Positions 11,401-21,899 of a stretch of DNA of 64,000 nucleotides are shown one piece after another. The notes under the pieces are model-generated. The model did no database searches, was not told the DNA's origin, and worked only from the letters and a program-made list of their open reading frames with translations. Made by a program: the position numbers and the translations under genes. Each line of letters starts with the position of its first letter. Positions within the stretch are counted from its first letter, which is position 1. Source of the DNA: Aspidiotus rigidus (taxonomy: Eukaryota; Arthropoda; Insecta; Hemiptera; Diaspididae); contig JAVHKY010000035.1 in assembly GCA_035079385.1 (NCBI GenBank), positions 2,604,001 through 2,668,000 on the forward strand, read 5' to 3'.

Positions 11401-12984
11401 TTTAATCATTTCAGTTTTCCTTCCAATAAGCTATCTTAAATTTAATTGACTTCCATTTTTCAGGAGATTTCCAGTTGAGTAGAGCAGGGATAAATAAATA
11501 CGAACAAAACAAAACGCGCAATCGAAAATATCTTGATTTAAAATTGAAAATAAGCCAAAAGCTCGGTGATGTGAGTACGAAACTACCTTCATAAAAATGA
11601 TTTTTGATGACCAACATTAAGTCATTTACAGTGGCCACATATTGCTGAAATTGATCAGTTGGAAAGTTCCAAGACTTGTACCGGCATTTACGATGATGAA
11701 ATGAAAGCTCAATGCAAACTTAGATGTCGTTATAATCATCATAATTCGCCGTTCCTCATTATAGCCCCCTTAAAAGAAGAAATGCTATCACTGACGCCTA
11801 AGGTCTCGCTATTCAGAGAAGCTGTTCATGATTCCGAAATTGAGCTCTTGAAAACTAGTGCATACGATAAGGTAAGGCTATTTGTCTTTCTTCCATTTTA
11901 TATGTTCATTTGTTCGTAATTGAACAGCTGTCTTCAGTTCTTATTTAGCTTGAAAGTGCTAAAACAGGTAATCGAAAAGAACCCGATCTATATTATCGTC
12001 CTAGTCAAACAGCTTTCTTGGACAATCGTAAAGTCAAATTCAAAAACCTTTGGAATCGTTTAATGGATATTAGTTCATTATCTTTGAAAGTGAGCGAAAG
12101 TTTTCAAATGTTACATTACGCACCTGGAGGTTTTTATAGAGTGCATACCGATTATATTTTACCAACGGTAAGTAAAAACCCCTGGTAATATAACTTCCGT
12201 AATTCACTTACCTTCACGTAAAGAATAATATTCAAAATTCTGTGTACCTTTAGGCGGAGGAAGTTCGCATTTATGGAAACAGAATAGCTACTGCCCTGAT
12301 GTATGTGAGTAAAATTGTCTTTAAATCATACAAGTACGCTATATTAGCCTGTAAGGGCAAGGTTGCCCCCTCAAAGGTGATAATGATATCAATAAGAAGG
12401 TCTGAAATTTTCATCCTTAATATTCTTTTTTTTTTTCAAAGTTTATTCACAACGTACCTACACTCTAGCGCTTGAAGCAGAGCCCTTACAGGCAAATAGC
12501 GTCCTCATTTCAGAACATACCGTTTTTGTTTTGTGCCTTCATGCAATTGTGTCTCCAAATTTTGCTTTCGCTTTCTATAACTCCAGCTAAACAATGTCAT
12601 TTTGGGTGGAAATACAGTTTTTCCACGCTTAAAACTGAATGTTCAACCCGTGAAAGGTTCGATATTATTTTGGATAAATATGAGATTAGATAGAAGTCAA
12701 GAATTGCTTACAAAACACGCGGCTTGTCCGGTCATTTACGGCGAGAAATTCGGTAAATTCTTTAGAACAAAAAAATATAATTCTTCAAATCGCATTATTG
12801 GATGGAGTAATTTAAATGTAGATGAACAATTTTTTCAGCTTGTACCCAGTGGTTCAGAATGGGGGGACAAGATCATTGGATAGCTGAGCCAAAAGACGAC
12901 GTGAATGCTGATTACTCCATGAATCCACATGTTATGTGTCGAAAGCGGATGCTGTCAAAGATGAATAGCACTTTGTCTCACTGA
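5432..12984 (+). CDS. Prolyl 4-hydroxylase subunit alpha, copy 1
   Basis: Collagen-type prolyl 4-hydroxylase alpha subunit, expected to act in the ER lumen with PDI as beta subunit, using Fe(II), 2-oxoglutarate and ascorbate. The model has coding segments 5432–5433, 5510–5665, 5747–5895, 6246–6416, 11236–11385, 11464–11570, 11632–11871, 11949–12167, 12254–12304, 12587–12752 and 12839–12984, giving 518 aa with consistent phases. The start codon is split: AT ends exon 1 and G opens exon 2. A hydrophobic leader follows. The N-terminal dimerisation part holds the SNPVAIYKTVKHLT stretch. The peptide-binding part starts near ALTPDDCFYIG (about residues 157–167). The 2OG-dioxygenase domain retains the iron ligands H391, D393 and H459 and the 2-oxoglutarate lysine K469, with the HAACPV motif and the family's 10-residue H–K spacing. 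Exon 10 could be read through as an ORF, but splicing at 12752/12839 gives a C-terminus that aligns with the family. Intron 4 is 4.8 kb and full of transposon sequence. This gene is the tandem partner of the copy at 15.0–18.3 kb. Confidence 0.9.
6595..6690. repeat. Dispersed repeat copy in intron 4 of P4HA copy 1
   Basis: A segment running from aaaaaacgacagcttcca through gaaacctgttctatggg to gagaattcaaattgag. It is strongly similar to 37018–37105, in the same orientation. The element type is unknown. Confidence 0.6.
7246..7500 (+). pseudogene. Short ORF joined to the helicase fragment, unrecognised
   Basis: An open frame continues to 7557 and overlaps the upstream part of the helicase frame. 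Its product (about 100 aa; ATG codons near 7246 and 7333) has no recognisable motif. It probably belongs to the same transposon, or is the flank left after an internal deletion. It lies in intron 4 of P4HA copy 1. I assign no function. Confidence 0.3.
7503..8414 (+). pseudogene. PIF1-family helicase C-terminal fragment (Helitron-type)
   Basis: An open frame encodes the C-terminal half of a PIF1-like DNA helicase, as carried by Helitron transposons in insects. Visible features in order: a stretch like WEQLQKIKLTTFQRNKDD followed by FAEEVLNIGNGK, then GILSATNKNIDEIN, then GAMCTLIRNLN with GLVNGTKV, then YAMTVNKSQGQTLD, and GQLYVALSRARR. The last two are characteristic C-terminal PIF1/RecD-type motifs. 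The Walker A and B motifs and the Rep/HUH endonuclease are missing, and there is no suitable ATG, so the copy is truncated. It sits inside intron 4 of P4HA copy 1 in the same orientation as the host gene, and an intron of only about 0.5 kb occupies that place in copy 2. It is therefore a later insertion. Confidence 0.85.
8584..8641. repeat. Overlapping inverted repeats downstream of the helicase fragment
   Basis: GGCCAGC (about 8586) pairs with GCTGGCC (about 8617), and GGTTCCCT (about 8595) pairs with AGGGAACC (about 8634). The two pairs interleave. They lie about 170 bp past the helicase stop and might be part of the transposon's 3' terminal structure, but the usual Helitron CTRR end with a single hairpin just upstream is not clearly recognised. 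Confidence 0.4.
9018..9135. repeat. GC-rich hairpin cluster in AT-rich intron
   Basis: A 120-bp GC-rich island. CGCGAGCAGC-TTC-GCTGCTCGCG is a perfect 10-bp hairpin, GGGCCGCC-GAA-GGCGGCCC a perfect 8-bp hairpin, and GAGCCGC/GCGGCTC encloses the latter. It is preceded by a gagcgagcgaagcgagcgag run. The composition differs sharply from its surroundings. Confidence 0.75.
9440..9565 (-). repeat. Three diverged copies of the 45-bp repeat
   Basis: Three successive units containing tcatatattatggct, then gtcgaaatttttcc and aagtccccctccc-like stretches, opposite in strand to the 59–60 kb array. They lie in intron 4 of P4HA copy 1. Confidence 0.65.
9881..10672. mobile_element. Foldback element with arms of about 320 bp
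   Basis: The left arm 9881–10205 and the right arm 10330–10672 are inverted copies of each other with scattered mismatches. For example, gaaagggtata at the left end matches tatacccttt at the right end, gaatgttcgttctc-like sequence recurs inverted, and both arms carry the caattttttacgtacattct stretch. A spacer of about 125 bp separates the arms. It encodes nothing recognisable. This is a non-autonomous foldback element in intron 4 of P4HA copy 1. Confidence 0.8.
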
Positions 12985-13809
12985 CTTTGTACATAAGATT
13001 ACACATTTATTGAATAAAAAAAAAACCTGAAAGTACTTTTTTTATATATCCTATTCTGATTTATCAGTATAAAAAACTGGGATACGGATACACAGATAAT
13101 TAAATTTCATCGATCAAGTTTCAATACTTTTCATGAAGTGACCCGCTGTGCAAAACCTTTCACAGATGTCAGCCACTATTTTGACATTTTGCCATCTTTC
13201 TCAAATGTTACAATTTTCTCAGAGGTTGCATTTTACGGTCAGAAGAGGCTTTGCCACTTGGCACCTCCCATTTAAAAGCACCGAGACACGGGTTGCAGAC
13301 AGATGCCTGTGACAGAATGTCGTTTGGACGCTCCGACTATGGCTGTACAGAAGTATGTTTAAGTGTTTTTGCTCAAGCTCCTGTAAAACAGAAAAACAAT
13401 TTTCGTATTAAACAATCTGTAGGGAGTGGCGGTAATGTTGAGAAGGTAATCATGGTGTTTTTCACTACGACACAGCAAATTAATAATCAATTGTACCTTC
13501 TCAAATATTATTTTTCATAAAAAATCCAGAAAATAAATATTGCAGTTCTTTTAACTTCCTGTCGAGTAAATGTAATGTTGATTGTCTTGGGTGAATTTTT
13601 GCAGAACATCACCTTTTCAACTAGCTGCCATAAATAACTTACAGAAGGCATAAAGAGCGTCTTCTTTGATTTTATTCGCGAATTGATTGTAGTACAATCA
13701 TGCAGTAGGTAGCTTCTGAAGTACCGGTACTTCAAATGTACAGTGAAGCGTAGGCAAACAAAGTTTTTCTTGACTTCACGCTTCAATCTGCAATGAATAT
13801 TTCAGGGGA

Positions 13810-14290
13810 TGATTAGCTAGCCGTTAGCTTTTAGCTGTTAGCCGTTAGCCGAGTGGCTTTCACACAATTTTAGCTAGTCATTACCTAGCCGATCAGGAAA
13901 AATATTAGCAGTAGCCAGCTATCAGCCATTCAAAATCAAACTTCTAAGTTCTAACGGCCAACAAAAGAGACTATTTTCCTCCTATCATAGGTTTCTAATT
14001 TCCTTTAGTATTAAGAAAAGCCAATGTTCAAACTTTAAAAAAAAAAAAAAGGAATTTAATCATCTTAGCTTACTGCGAGTGGTTTCAAAAAAACTTGGAA
14101 ATAAAATAGCAAAATAGCAAAAAGTATGACTCCTATTCAAATATGATCTTTATTTGTCATCTGATGTGATTGAAGAAAAAAATCGATTAGCTGTTGGTTA
14201 GATGTTAGCTAGCCGTTTAGAAGCTGTCAGCCATTAGCTGTTAGCGAAAGCCGTTGCAAAAATTTTTTTAGCTTTAGCCATTATTTTCGT
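13810..14290. repeat. Degenerate TTAGC-rich region
   Basis: Dense variants of TTAGC/GTTAGC/TAGCCG occur at both ends of the stretch (13811–13960 and 14185–14295), such as gccgttagcttttagctgtt. Spacing is irregular. The middle part is ordinary AT-rich sequence. Confidence 0.6.
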
Positions 14291-14649
14291 TTTAGCCGGG
14301 TATCATATGGCGAACGACGCACAGCAAATTCTTCGAAATAACCTCCCATCGAACAGATTCTCTGTTAAAATAGAAAGAAGAATTTCTGTCATCTTACGAC
14401 CAAGGAGAAAACAAGAGACCCAGATACTGAGGCGCAAGGTAAGTCAGTCTTGTATTCATCCTGCCTAGAAGAGAGTATCACCTAGTTTGTCAGCATAGTC
14501 GCTTACATAAAAGTGTACCAATAAAAAACGTACCGTATTGTTGGCTTAGGTGAAGAAAAAAAAGAAAAACGTTATGTCAAGTACATTTCTTCAGCTAAAG
14601 ACGAAGAAAAAAAAATATATACACATATATATGCCAGAAATGTTTGCCG

Positions 14650-14769
14650 AAAAGTGGGAGTGACGTCACAACTTAGATTAGAGCTTTCGGTACCTCGCGA
14701 CGTGAGAGAAGTCGTCTCGCAAGTTGTACCACAACGTTCAATTTAAGTGGTGACGTCACACCCACTTTT
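14650..14769. mobile_element. MITE-like element with 20-bp TIRs containing TGACGTCA
   Basis: The left terminus aaaagtgggagtgacgtcac matches the reverse complement of the right terminus gtgacgtcacacccactttt with one mismatch in 20. The 120-bp length and lack of coding capacity fit a MITE. Each terminus carries the perfect palindrome TGACGTCA. It lies about 270 bp upstream of the exon-1 end of P4HA copy 2. Confidence 0.75.
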
Positions 14770-15037
14770 CAGTGAACAGAGAATAGACAGCCTGTCGCTA
14801 CCGTATTTTTCTTCCAAGCACAGAACATAGGTATGGTACACATTGTTGACGTTATTAATTATAGAATAGCAATGGTAATAATAACTTCGAAATACGGTAT
14901 TCTGACAAAAATTCATTCAGCGTTTATTCGCGGTGAACGAGGAATTGTTAGAATACGATTTTCGACGTTCTTATTGACATCGAATTTTTGAATTTTGTCC
15001 GGCTGGATTGAGGTTAAGGATTCATCTCACTGTGGTG

Positions 15038-18000
15038 ATGTAAGATTTTTCTTTTTGAGGAGGAATTTATCTAACAATTATTCATAAAGGGACAACTTTG
15101 AAAACATATTCCTGCTTTCCAGGTATCCGTACATTACTGCGGTGACTTTATGCTTATTATTTTGTGCTTCTTATTCTGTGGCCTCATTTGTAAGTGATCA
15201 ATTTTCTATGGTGGACGAAGAAACAAAATTGATTGATATTCTTGGACAAATTGTCGAATTGGAGCGATCGCGATTGGGTGAACTAGACCAGTAAATTTTC
15301 TCTATTTTCATACTCTTACTCAATGCGTTTATTACTCTCATTCTTTTTTACTTTTCGATGATGCTTCTCAGTTATAAAGATACGCTGATACAAAGTGTGG
15401 AGTCTTATTCAAGCGCAGAGGAATTCGTTTCAAATCCCTTAGCCATCTTTAAAACTGTCAAACATTTGACCGAAGAGTTTGAGAAGTCGAAGCAAACCAT
15501 GATTAAAAATTGTTACAATGGTAAAACTTCTTTCATTGAAAGTAGATCTTATGATGTCACTGGTGCCCCGGTAAAAATGGTTTCAAGTCAAAGCGCGGAA
15601 ATTTGAAGCGCTTCAGCCAAGACAAAAACGGGAATAAGGGAAATCAACAGAGCTTCAAATGAGGATTTTAAGGGCATAGGTACCTAGTTCTTCCCAGGGC
15701 TTCGGAAGAAAATCGACTTGTTTACCGGGCGCATAGATAAAGTAGTTATTTTATACATCATTTAATGACGGTGTTGAAAAATTTCACAGATTCCATGACA
15801 AAATTTCTGGAGGAGGAAAATATTCTCCTATCTGATGAAGATTTCCTGTATAGTGAGATACGTTCTTTGATCCAGATGAAACGAGTTCACAATTTATCAG
15901 TTACTGAAATTATAGCCGGTAAATTAGGTCCAAATAAACGATTCGATCCCGCGCTGACACGTAAGACTTCTAACTTGATTGGCCTTTTCATTTGATTCCG
16001 ATTTCCTATGATCGCAACGATGAGCTCAATGTGATGGAAATATCGAGATTAGACCAATGAGGGTAGAGGAGCACGGGTACACCGACATAAACTAGAAACT
16101 AGTGGGCTTAGTGTAAAAACATGAAACATACCTATTATATTCGCGGATGAAACTTTAACACAAAAATTAATCCACACATCTCCCCCGTGTTGCTCCTTTC
16201 TCTTTTGATACCCTTACGGTGAGTGTTCAATACAGCTAAGGAACATCCTCCGAAAATTCACATACCTTACCACACTAGGACGATATGAAGTGACCAGTGA
16301 AATTTCCAACATTTTCTTACGTATCTTTTTTACTTGTGAATGAATTTTTATCTGAGGACTAAACTTTCTCTAGCACATCATAGCAATATTTTGTGCGACC
16401 CTCTACAGAAATTGAGTGGTCCCTCATCGTCAATTGCACCACTCTAAGCAGAATCTCTGTGAAATAATTTTACAGCTGACGATTGTTTCTACATCGGTCG
16501 AATATCGGCCAAAAAATTCGATCATGAAACGGCAATAGAATGGCTCCAGGCTTGTGAGAAAGAATTCAATGACGTCACTAAGACTCGAGCCTGCAAAATA
16601 CTAATTTCCTCTTCACTTTTTACAGGTTGGTAAAGTTACGTTGAAATCATTTTAGTTTTTTTTTTTCTCGGTAAGGTTGGTATCTTAAAATTTGTTTGAC
16701 TTTCATTTTTCAGGAGATTTTCAGCTGAGTAGAGCAGCGATAAATAAATATGAACAAAATATTACGGCCTATCGTAAATTACCTGATGATTTAAAAGTGA
16801 ATGTAAACCAAAAACTCAATCATGTGAGTACAAATTTACCCTAAAAAAGAAAAATACCCAGTGATATGATTTTTGATGACCGTTATTAAATTATTTACAG
16901 TGGCCACATATTGCTGAATTTAATCAGTGGGAAAGTACCAAGACTTGTGCCGGCATTTACGATGATGAAATGAGGGTACAATGCAAACTTAGATGTCGTT
17001 ACAATCATCATAATTCTCCGTTCCTCACTATAGCCCCTCTAAAAGAAGAAATGTTGTCACTGACGCCTAAGGTTTCAATATTCAGAGAAGCTGTTCATGA
17101 TTCCGAAATTGAGCTTTTCAAAACTAGTGCATACAATAAGGTAGGACTATTTGTCTTTCTTCCATTTTGCAGGCTATGTTGTATATAATTAAACAATTCT
17201 TTTTCAGCTTAAAAGTGCCGAAACAGGTATTCCAGATGAACCCGATCTATATTATCGTACCAGTCAAACGGCTTCTTTAAACAATCGTGAATTCAAATTC
17301 AAAAACCTCTGGAATCGGTTAATGGATATTAGTTCATTATCGTTGGAAGTGAGCGAAGGTTTTCAAGTCTTGCATTATGGACCTGGAGGTTTTTATAGAT
17401 TACATGGCGATTATATTTTACCAACGGTAAGTAGACATCCCAGCTAATATAACTCACATAATTTCTTCCTCGCATTACAACATAGGTAGAGGATAAGATT
17501 CAACATTTTGTTTACCTTAGGAGGAGCAAGTGCGCGTCTATGGAAACAGAATAGCTACTGCTCTGATGTATGTAAGTAGAACAGTCTTTAAATCATACAA
17601 AAACATTAGATTAAGCTGCAAGGGCCACTCAAAGATGAGAAAACTGATAATGATGTCAATGAGAAGGGCTAAAATTTCAATTCTCAATATTGTTTTTTTT
17701 TTGTTTTTTTTTTTCCTGTCAAAGTCAATATACTAGAGGTGACAGCTGTTGATTAATAACGCGCCTATACTCTAGCGCTCCATGTAGAGCCATTCCCAAG
17801 CAAATAACGTCCTGGTTTCTGGACTTACCGTTTTTCATTATTTTCTTGTGCTTCCATATATGCAATTGTTTCTCCAAATTCTGCTATTATGTACTCCTCT
17901 TTTTTTTATAAAACTCTAGCTGAACAATGTTATTTCTGGTGGAAATACAGTGTTTCCACGCATAAAACTAAATGTTCAACCTGTGAAAGGTTCAATATTA

Positions 18001-18311
18001 TTTTGGATAAATATGAGATTAGATGGAAGTCAAGAATTGCTTACAAAACACGCGGCTTGTCCGGTCATTTACGGCGAGAAATTTGGTAAATTCTTTAAAA
18101 CAGAAAAATATAATTCTTCAAATCGCATTATTGAATGGAGTAATTTAAATGTAAATGAACAATTTTTTCAGCTTGTACCCAGTGGTTCAGAATGGGGGGA
18201 CAAGATCATTGGATAGCTGAGCCAAAAGACGACGTGAATGCTGATTACTCCATGAATCCAAATTTTGTATGTCAAAAACGTATACAGATGAACAATACTT
18301 TGTTTCACTGA
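15038..18311 (+). CDS. Prolyl 4-hydroxylase subunit alpha, copy 2
   Basis: Tandem paralogue of the upstream P4HA gene, with the same intron positions and phases. Coding segments are 15038–15039, 15123–15290, 15372–15520, 15790–15960, 16476–16625, 16714–16823, 16901–17140, 17208–17426, 17521–17571, 17920–18085 and 18172–18311, giving 521 aa. The start codon is again split (AT | G). The leader is YPYITAVTLCLLFCASYSVA, a good signal peptide. Iron ligands H396, D398 and H464 and the 2-oxoglutarate lysine K474 are present, and the first motif reads HGD where copy 1 has HTD. Exon 2 is four codons longer and exon 6 one codon longer than in copy 1; exon 11 is two codons shorter. All introns are short, intron 4 being 515 bp. 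A polyadenylation signal AATAAA follows at 18340–18345. The intact frame and catalytic residues suggest a functional enzyme. Confidence 0.92.
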
Positions 18312-18339
18312 TAACTTACGCATCTTAAATATTTTATTG

Positions 18340-18345
18340 AATAAA
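18340..18345 (+). terminator. Polyadenylation signal of P4HA copy 2
   Basis: AATAAA 28 bp after the stop codon. Copy 1 has the equivalent signal at 13013–13018, about 28 bp after its own stop. Confidence 0.6.
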
Positions 18346-18349
18346 CGAA

Positions 18350-19590
18350 ACCTGAAAGTGATTTGTTTAATATATTTGGGTGATAAAAATTTTGTCAATT
18401 ATAAGGTTTAATACTTTTCATATGGTGAATAAATTCAATGATGACCCTATCAGAAAGACGTGAGAGTATCGCAATTAGGTGTATTATAATATAGATTATA
18501 GTCTGAAGTCAATTGTGTTTTAGAGAAATTTTTCTCAAAAAAGCAACAAGAAAAAAAAAAAGGTAAAAGGATGTTTTCAAGAATAGACTCTTACTTACGT
18601 AAAAGAATTTCCAATTTATGAACACTTCTGAGCATTTGTTCCCCATAATTATATTTCTTTTTCAATTATTAACTATTATTGTCAAATTTCCCCGTCTGAT
18701 AAGAGAATTGAAAACGGAACAACTTTGTATAGGTACTCCATTCACGTTAAGAAAGGATAGAAAGTATACTACATTGAGATACCGGAACGCTCCAGGTAAT
18801 TTCAATCTACCGGTCTGTTCTCGAGGTACTACTTTCTACCCTTTCCCAACGTGAATAGAGTATAGTTTGTCTTTCCTGAAATGTTTTTTTTTTTTAATTT
18901 TTTCTTTTCGTTCAAAACATGTTTTTTTTCTTTACAAATTAATAACATTCAAAGCTGAAAGTTGGTCAAAAACTGGAAGCTCAAAAGTTGGAAGTCGGAA
19001 TTGGAAGCTGAAAAAAAATGTTCAGGGAAGTTCCAGTGAAGGTGGGTTAGTGGAATTTTATTCTCACTTTTCCAGCCCCGCGCATGATTGCTCACTCTCA
19101 TCAGTGGATGACGTCACAAGAACACAGCCCCACCTTTCACGTATCCTACCTCCTACGGGGGCCGCACTAGCGAACCTACAATCAACTTACACAATCCGAT
19201 ACTTCGTATCATGCCTTCATTCGTCCGTTTCTAGATTTTGTTCAACAACCCCTGTCTGTCTGTGAGACTTACAAAACCGTCTCCGTCTACTTCAAAGTTT
19301 AAACATTCACGTTTCACCAGCGTTTCACGACAGGCCTATGTGACTTCAAGGAAGTGAGACAGCTGTTGAACAAAACTATTATTATTATTATTTTGAATTT
19401 AGTGGTTTGTCAAATAAGAATAATTCTTTCAGTTTATTATACATTGGATCGTGAAAAAAATGAATTAAAAAAATTTCACATATCGGTTTTAAAAAATTAT
19501 TACTTTTCTGGCATAGAAAATCATTCTTCTAGTTTTCAACGAGCCTAAAAGATAAAATATTAGGATTCGTTGAGTGAATAAGTGAATGGT
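18350..19590. other. Intergenic, nothing recognised
   Basis: AT-rich spacer with T-runs near 18885 and an isolated TGACGTCA at about 19109–19116. The ORFs present show no recognisable protein features. Confidence 0.5.
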
Positions 19591-19744
19591 CACGTGGAGT
19601 AGGGAAGGTAAGTAGGTAGTGTTGAGTTAACTGGTAGTGTCATATTGAACTGATTTATTTAGATCTGAATCAGAGTAATCGGAATTTTATTAGGTACTTA
19701 ATCGTTTTGAGTATGTTTATTTGGATTAGAATTATATTTTTCAG
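19591..19744 (+). promoter_or_regulatory. E-box and 5'-UTR intron of the GATAD1-like gene
   Basis: A CACGTG E-box is at 19591–19596. A good donor (GGAAG|gtaagt, 19608) and a good acceptor (ttttcag, ending 19744) suggest an intron in the 5' UTR just before the coding exon. The exact transcription start is unknown. Confidence 0.4.
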
Positions 19745-19799
19745 TCCTTCTGGTATACGAAGTTATTCTTGGTTTCTAGATTTGAAGCCATATTCGACC

Positions 19800-20528
19800 A
19801 TGGCGGAGAAGGAAGAAAGTAGCAGTTGCAGTTGTGAAGATGAAGAGCCCTCGGATTTAGATCAAGAGAGTAAAGAATCTAGTAACGATGATCCTGTTAA
19901 TAATCAGACCAACCCGACTACAATTCAAAACGGAAAGAAATATATCGATGGAACTGAAACACCGTCTACATCCTCATCCGTGGAGAATCCGGCGTGTACG
20001 TTAGAAAATAATAAAAATGAAGAGTCTTTCAATAAAGAAAATATCAGATTCAGCACTATTCCCAATAGAAATATCCGATCTACATTACCTTACCCATGTA
20101 ACTTAGGCACGTATAAAGTACGTGCGCAAGTTACTCACAATGATTTCCTATACCGTCCCGGTGATATCGTTTCACTTTTAGAAGAAGATGGCCGGATATA
20201 CTTCGCTCAAATCAGAGTCCTCATAGAGAATATTTATTGCGAGAAATATGCTGCCCTCATCTGGTTGGTACCTAATTCTTCGGAATTTGTTCAAAACGCT
20301 TCGTTCAATCCTTACTGGTTCGTCTACGGTCCTCAAGATGAAAATTTCTATAAGATGGAAGCCATCACTTTTGTCATGCATGCACCAACGCCTTATTACA
20401 AACGATTTCTACCGCCTGTACCGGAATCGAGTAACTTAATCCGACCCGAGAAGACGAAGCGACGCAAATTAAATAAAAATAAACCCAAGGGGTTTAGATT
20501 ACCTACGTCTGTCGTAGATTTATTGTGA
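19800..20528 (+). CDS. GATAD1-like chromatin protein lacking a GATA finger
   Basis: Single coding exon of 242 aa, taking ATG 19800 (gaccATGG, good context) rather than the in-frame ATGs upstream at about 19710. Residues 1–95 are acidic and Ser/Asn-rich, probably disordered. The C-terminal part resembles GATAD1, a reader-associated protein linked to H3K4me3-binding and HDAC complexes: YRPGDIVSLLEEDGRIYFAQ, then YCEKYAALIWLVPNS, then a YGPQDE segment and FVMHAP, followed by RPEKTKRRK. The basic tail may be a nuclear localisation signal. GATAD1 normally begins with a CxxC...CxxC GATA-type finger; none is visible here, as the only N-terminal cysteines are in SCSCEDEE. Either the finger is in an unseen upstream exon or it has been lost. 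AATAAA signals follow at 20824 and 20841. Confidence 0.75.
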   Translation: MAEKEESSSCSCEDEEPSDLDQESKESSNDDPVNNQTNPTTIQNGKKYIDGTETPSTSSSVENPACTLENNKNEESFNKENIRFSTIPNRNIRSTLPYPCNLGTYKVRAQVTHNDFLYRPGDIVSLLEEDGRIYFAQIRVLIENIYCEKYAALIWLVPNSSEFVQNASFNPYWFVYGPQDENFYKMEAITFVMHAPTPYYKRFLPPVPESSNLIRPEKTKRRKLNKNKPKGFRLPTSVVDLL

Positions 20529-20559
20529 TAATCGTCGAGCAACAGAAGTATTATGGTAA

Positions 20560-21899
20560 TTGATTCCTTAAACGTTCCTCGTCATTTTTTAGTTTCATAA
20601 CGTGAGTTTTTAGCTACCTATGTTTACTCATTATCAGGAGTGATATCGTTATTTTCAGCCTGTTACTTCTAGATATCGTTAGAGTATCTATTTTAATTCC
20701 TTGACGTGTATTTGATAGAAATACTGGCATATTTCTCCATCATTTTCTGTGTTTATATTTTTCTGAAGAGCTGTAGAAGTTCTATTTTTTTATTCTTAGT
20801 TTATCATTTTAGATCACCAAAACAATAAATCGTGAGAATCAATAAATGCAGTTTTATTCTCAAGATTGAAGTTGAACTGATTTTTTTTTTTTTCATTGTC
20901 AAGCAGTCGTCTCATTTTAAAAAAATTGCTTCAAATCTAAATTACAATATCTCTCTCTCTCTCTCTGTTTTATAAGTTGAAAAAACTATACTTTCCTCAC
21001 TATTTCCCAATATACGGAGTGGGCTATTTTTAAAACCATAATACGGAATTAGGAGAATAGGGGAATGGTTGCATTCATTACACGTATTATCATTGAAACC
21101 ATCGTACATAGCAAGGTGAATGTAAATTGACTCTCCTTTGAATTCTTGTTCATTTAAAAAGTTTATTTGCCCACAAAATGTCGTTCTCTCAACTTCTTGA
21201 TTATTTCTTTCAAAAATCTAAAGCTCCATTTACACGACCAGTTTGGCATGTCAAATCGGCTTGTCCAATTTGGCATAACGAGTTCATCATGCCGGCCACA
21301 CGATGAAACTAAATTTGACGTCAAATCTATTTGGACAAACCCAGTGGCATGACAAGCCGCACTGATCGTGTAAATGGGGCTTAAAATTTCTTGATAATTT
21401 CACAATCGATTCAGCATGGAAGGTTGTTGAAGTCATTTTAAATTTCTTATGTCGCTCTTGTTTTGAATAAGAAATCTCTCCATTTATTCGCCCAAGTTTA
21501 CGTCAGATTTTACGAACTCGAAAATGAAATATTGTTGATACCACGGTCAAAGAAGATGAACTACATAGTTGGCAGATGATTGATTCCCCAACATTTTTCT
21601 GTGGTTTCATATCTCTCAAAATTTAGAATATAATTTCGAAGAACGTAATTGGTGCGAAACCTTAATTACATACTTTTTTTTTTTTTTCGGGTAATGCTGT
21701 TAAGTGGTTTGTGATATTGCTTTATTAATTGTTTTAAAAGTTCATCGTCGTCTCTCTCATTACTCCTTCACTTAATTGTTAGAAGTTGTACTTACGAATC
21801 CTGGAAAGAATTAATTACTAAATTAAGTAAATTTTTATTTCATCAATACGAATTTAACAGACTAAACAACAATAACATAATATTTACATAATTAAATGA
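20560..21899. other. Intergenic region
   Basis: 3' flank of the GATAD1-like gene, a (CT)n stretch at about 20950–20966, a T-run at about 20881–20893 and a MITE-like element at 21221–21382. No gene was recognised. Confidence 0.5.
21221..21382. mobile_element. MITE-like element with imperfect 22-bp TIRs
   Basis: The left end aagctccatttacacgacca and the reverse complement of the right end aagccccatttacacgatca agree at 18 of 20 positions. The total is 162 bp with no coding capacity. Internal sub-repeats (tttgacgtcaaat, ttggcatgtcaaat) are present. The superfamily is not assigned. Confidence 0.7.

Larger units (their letters stand above)
12985..15030. other. Spacer between the two P4HA genes
   Basis: Holds the 3' end of copy 1 (AATAAA at 13013–13018), a stretch rich in GTTAGC-like hexamers (about 13810–14290), an A-run at about 14039–14051, an AT microsatellite near 14610 and a short inverted-repeat element at 14650–14769. 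No coding region was recognised. Confidence 0.6.

Noticed and set aside
12602..12883. Unspliced reading of P4HA copy 1 exon 10 to a stop at 12883
   Set aside because: Splicing at 12752/12839 restores a C-terminus (TQWFRMGGQDHW) that aligns with the family, and the same junction occurs in copy 2.
18867..19265. 132-codon ORF upstream of the GATAD1-like gene
   Set aside because: Begins in a T-rich tract with poly-Phe, lacks recognisable motifs, and has no splice context.
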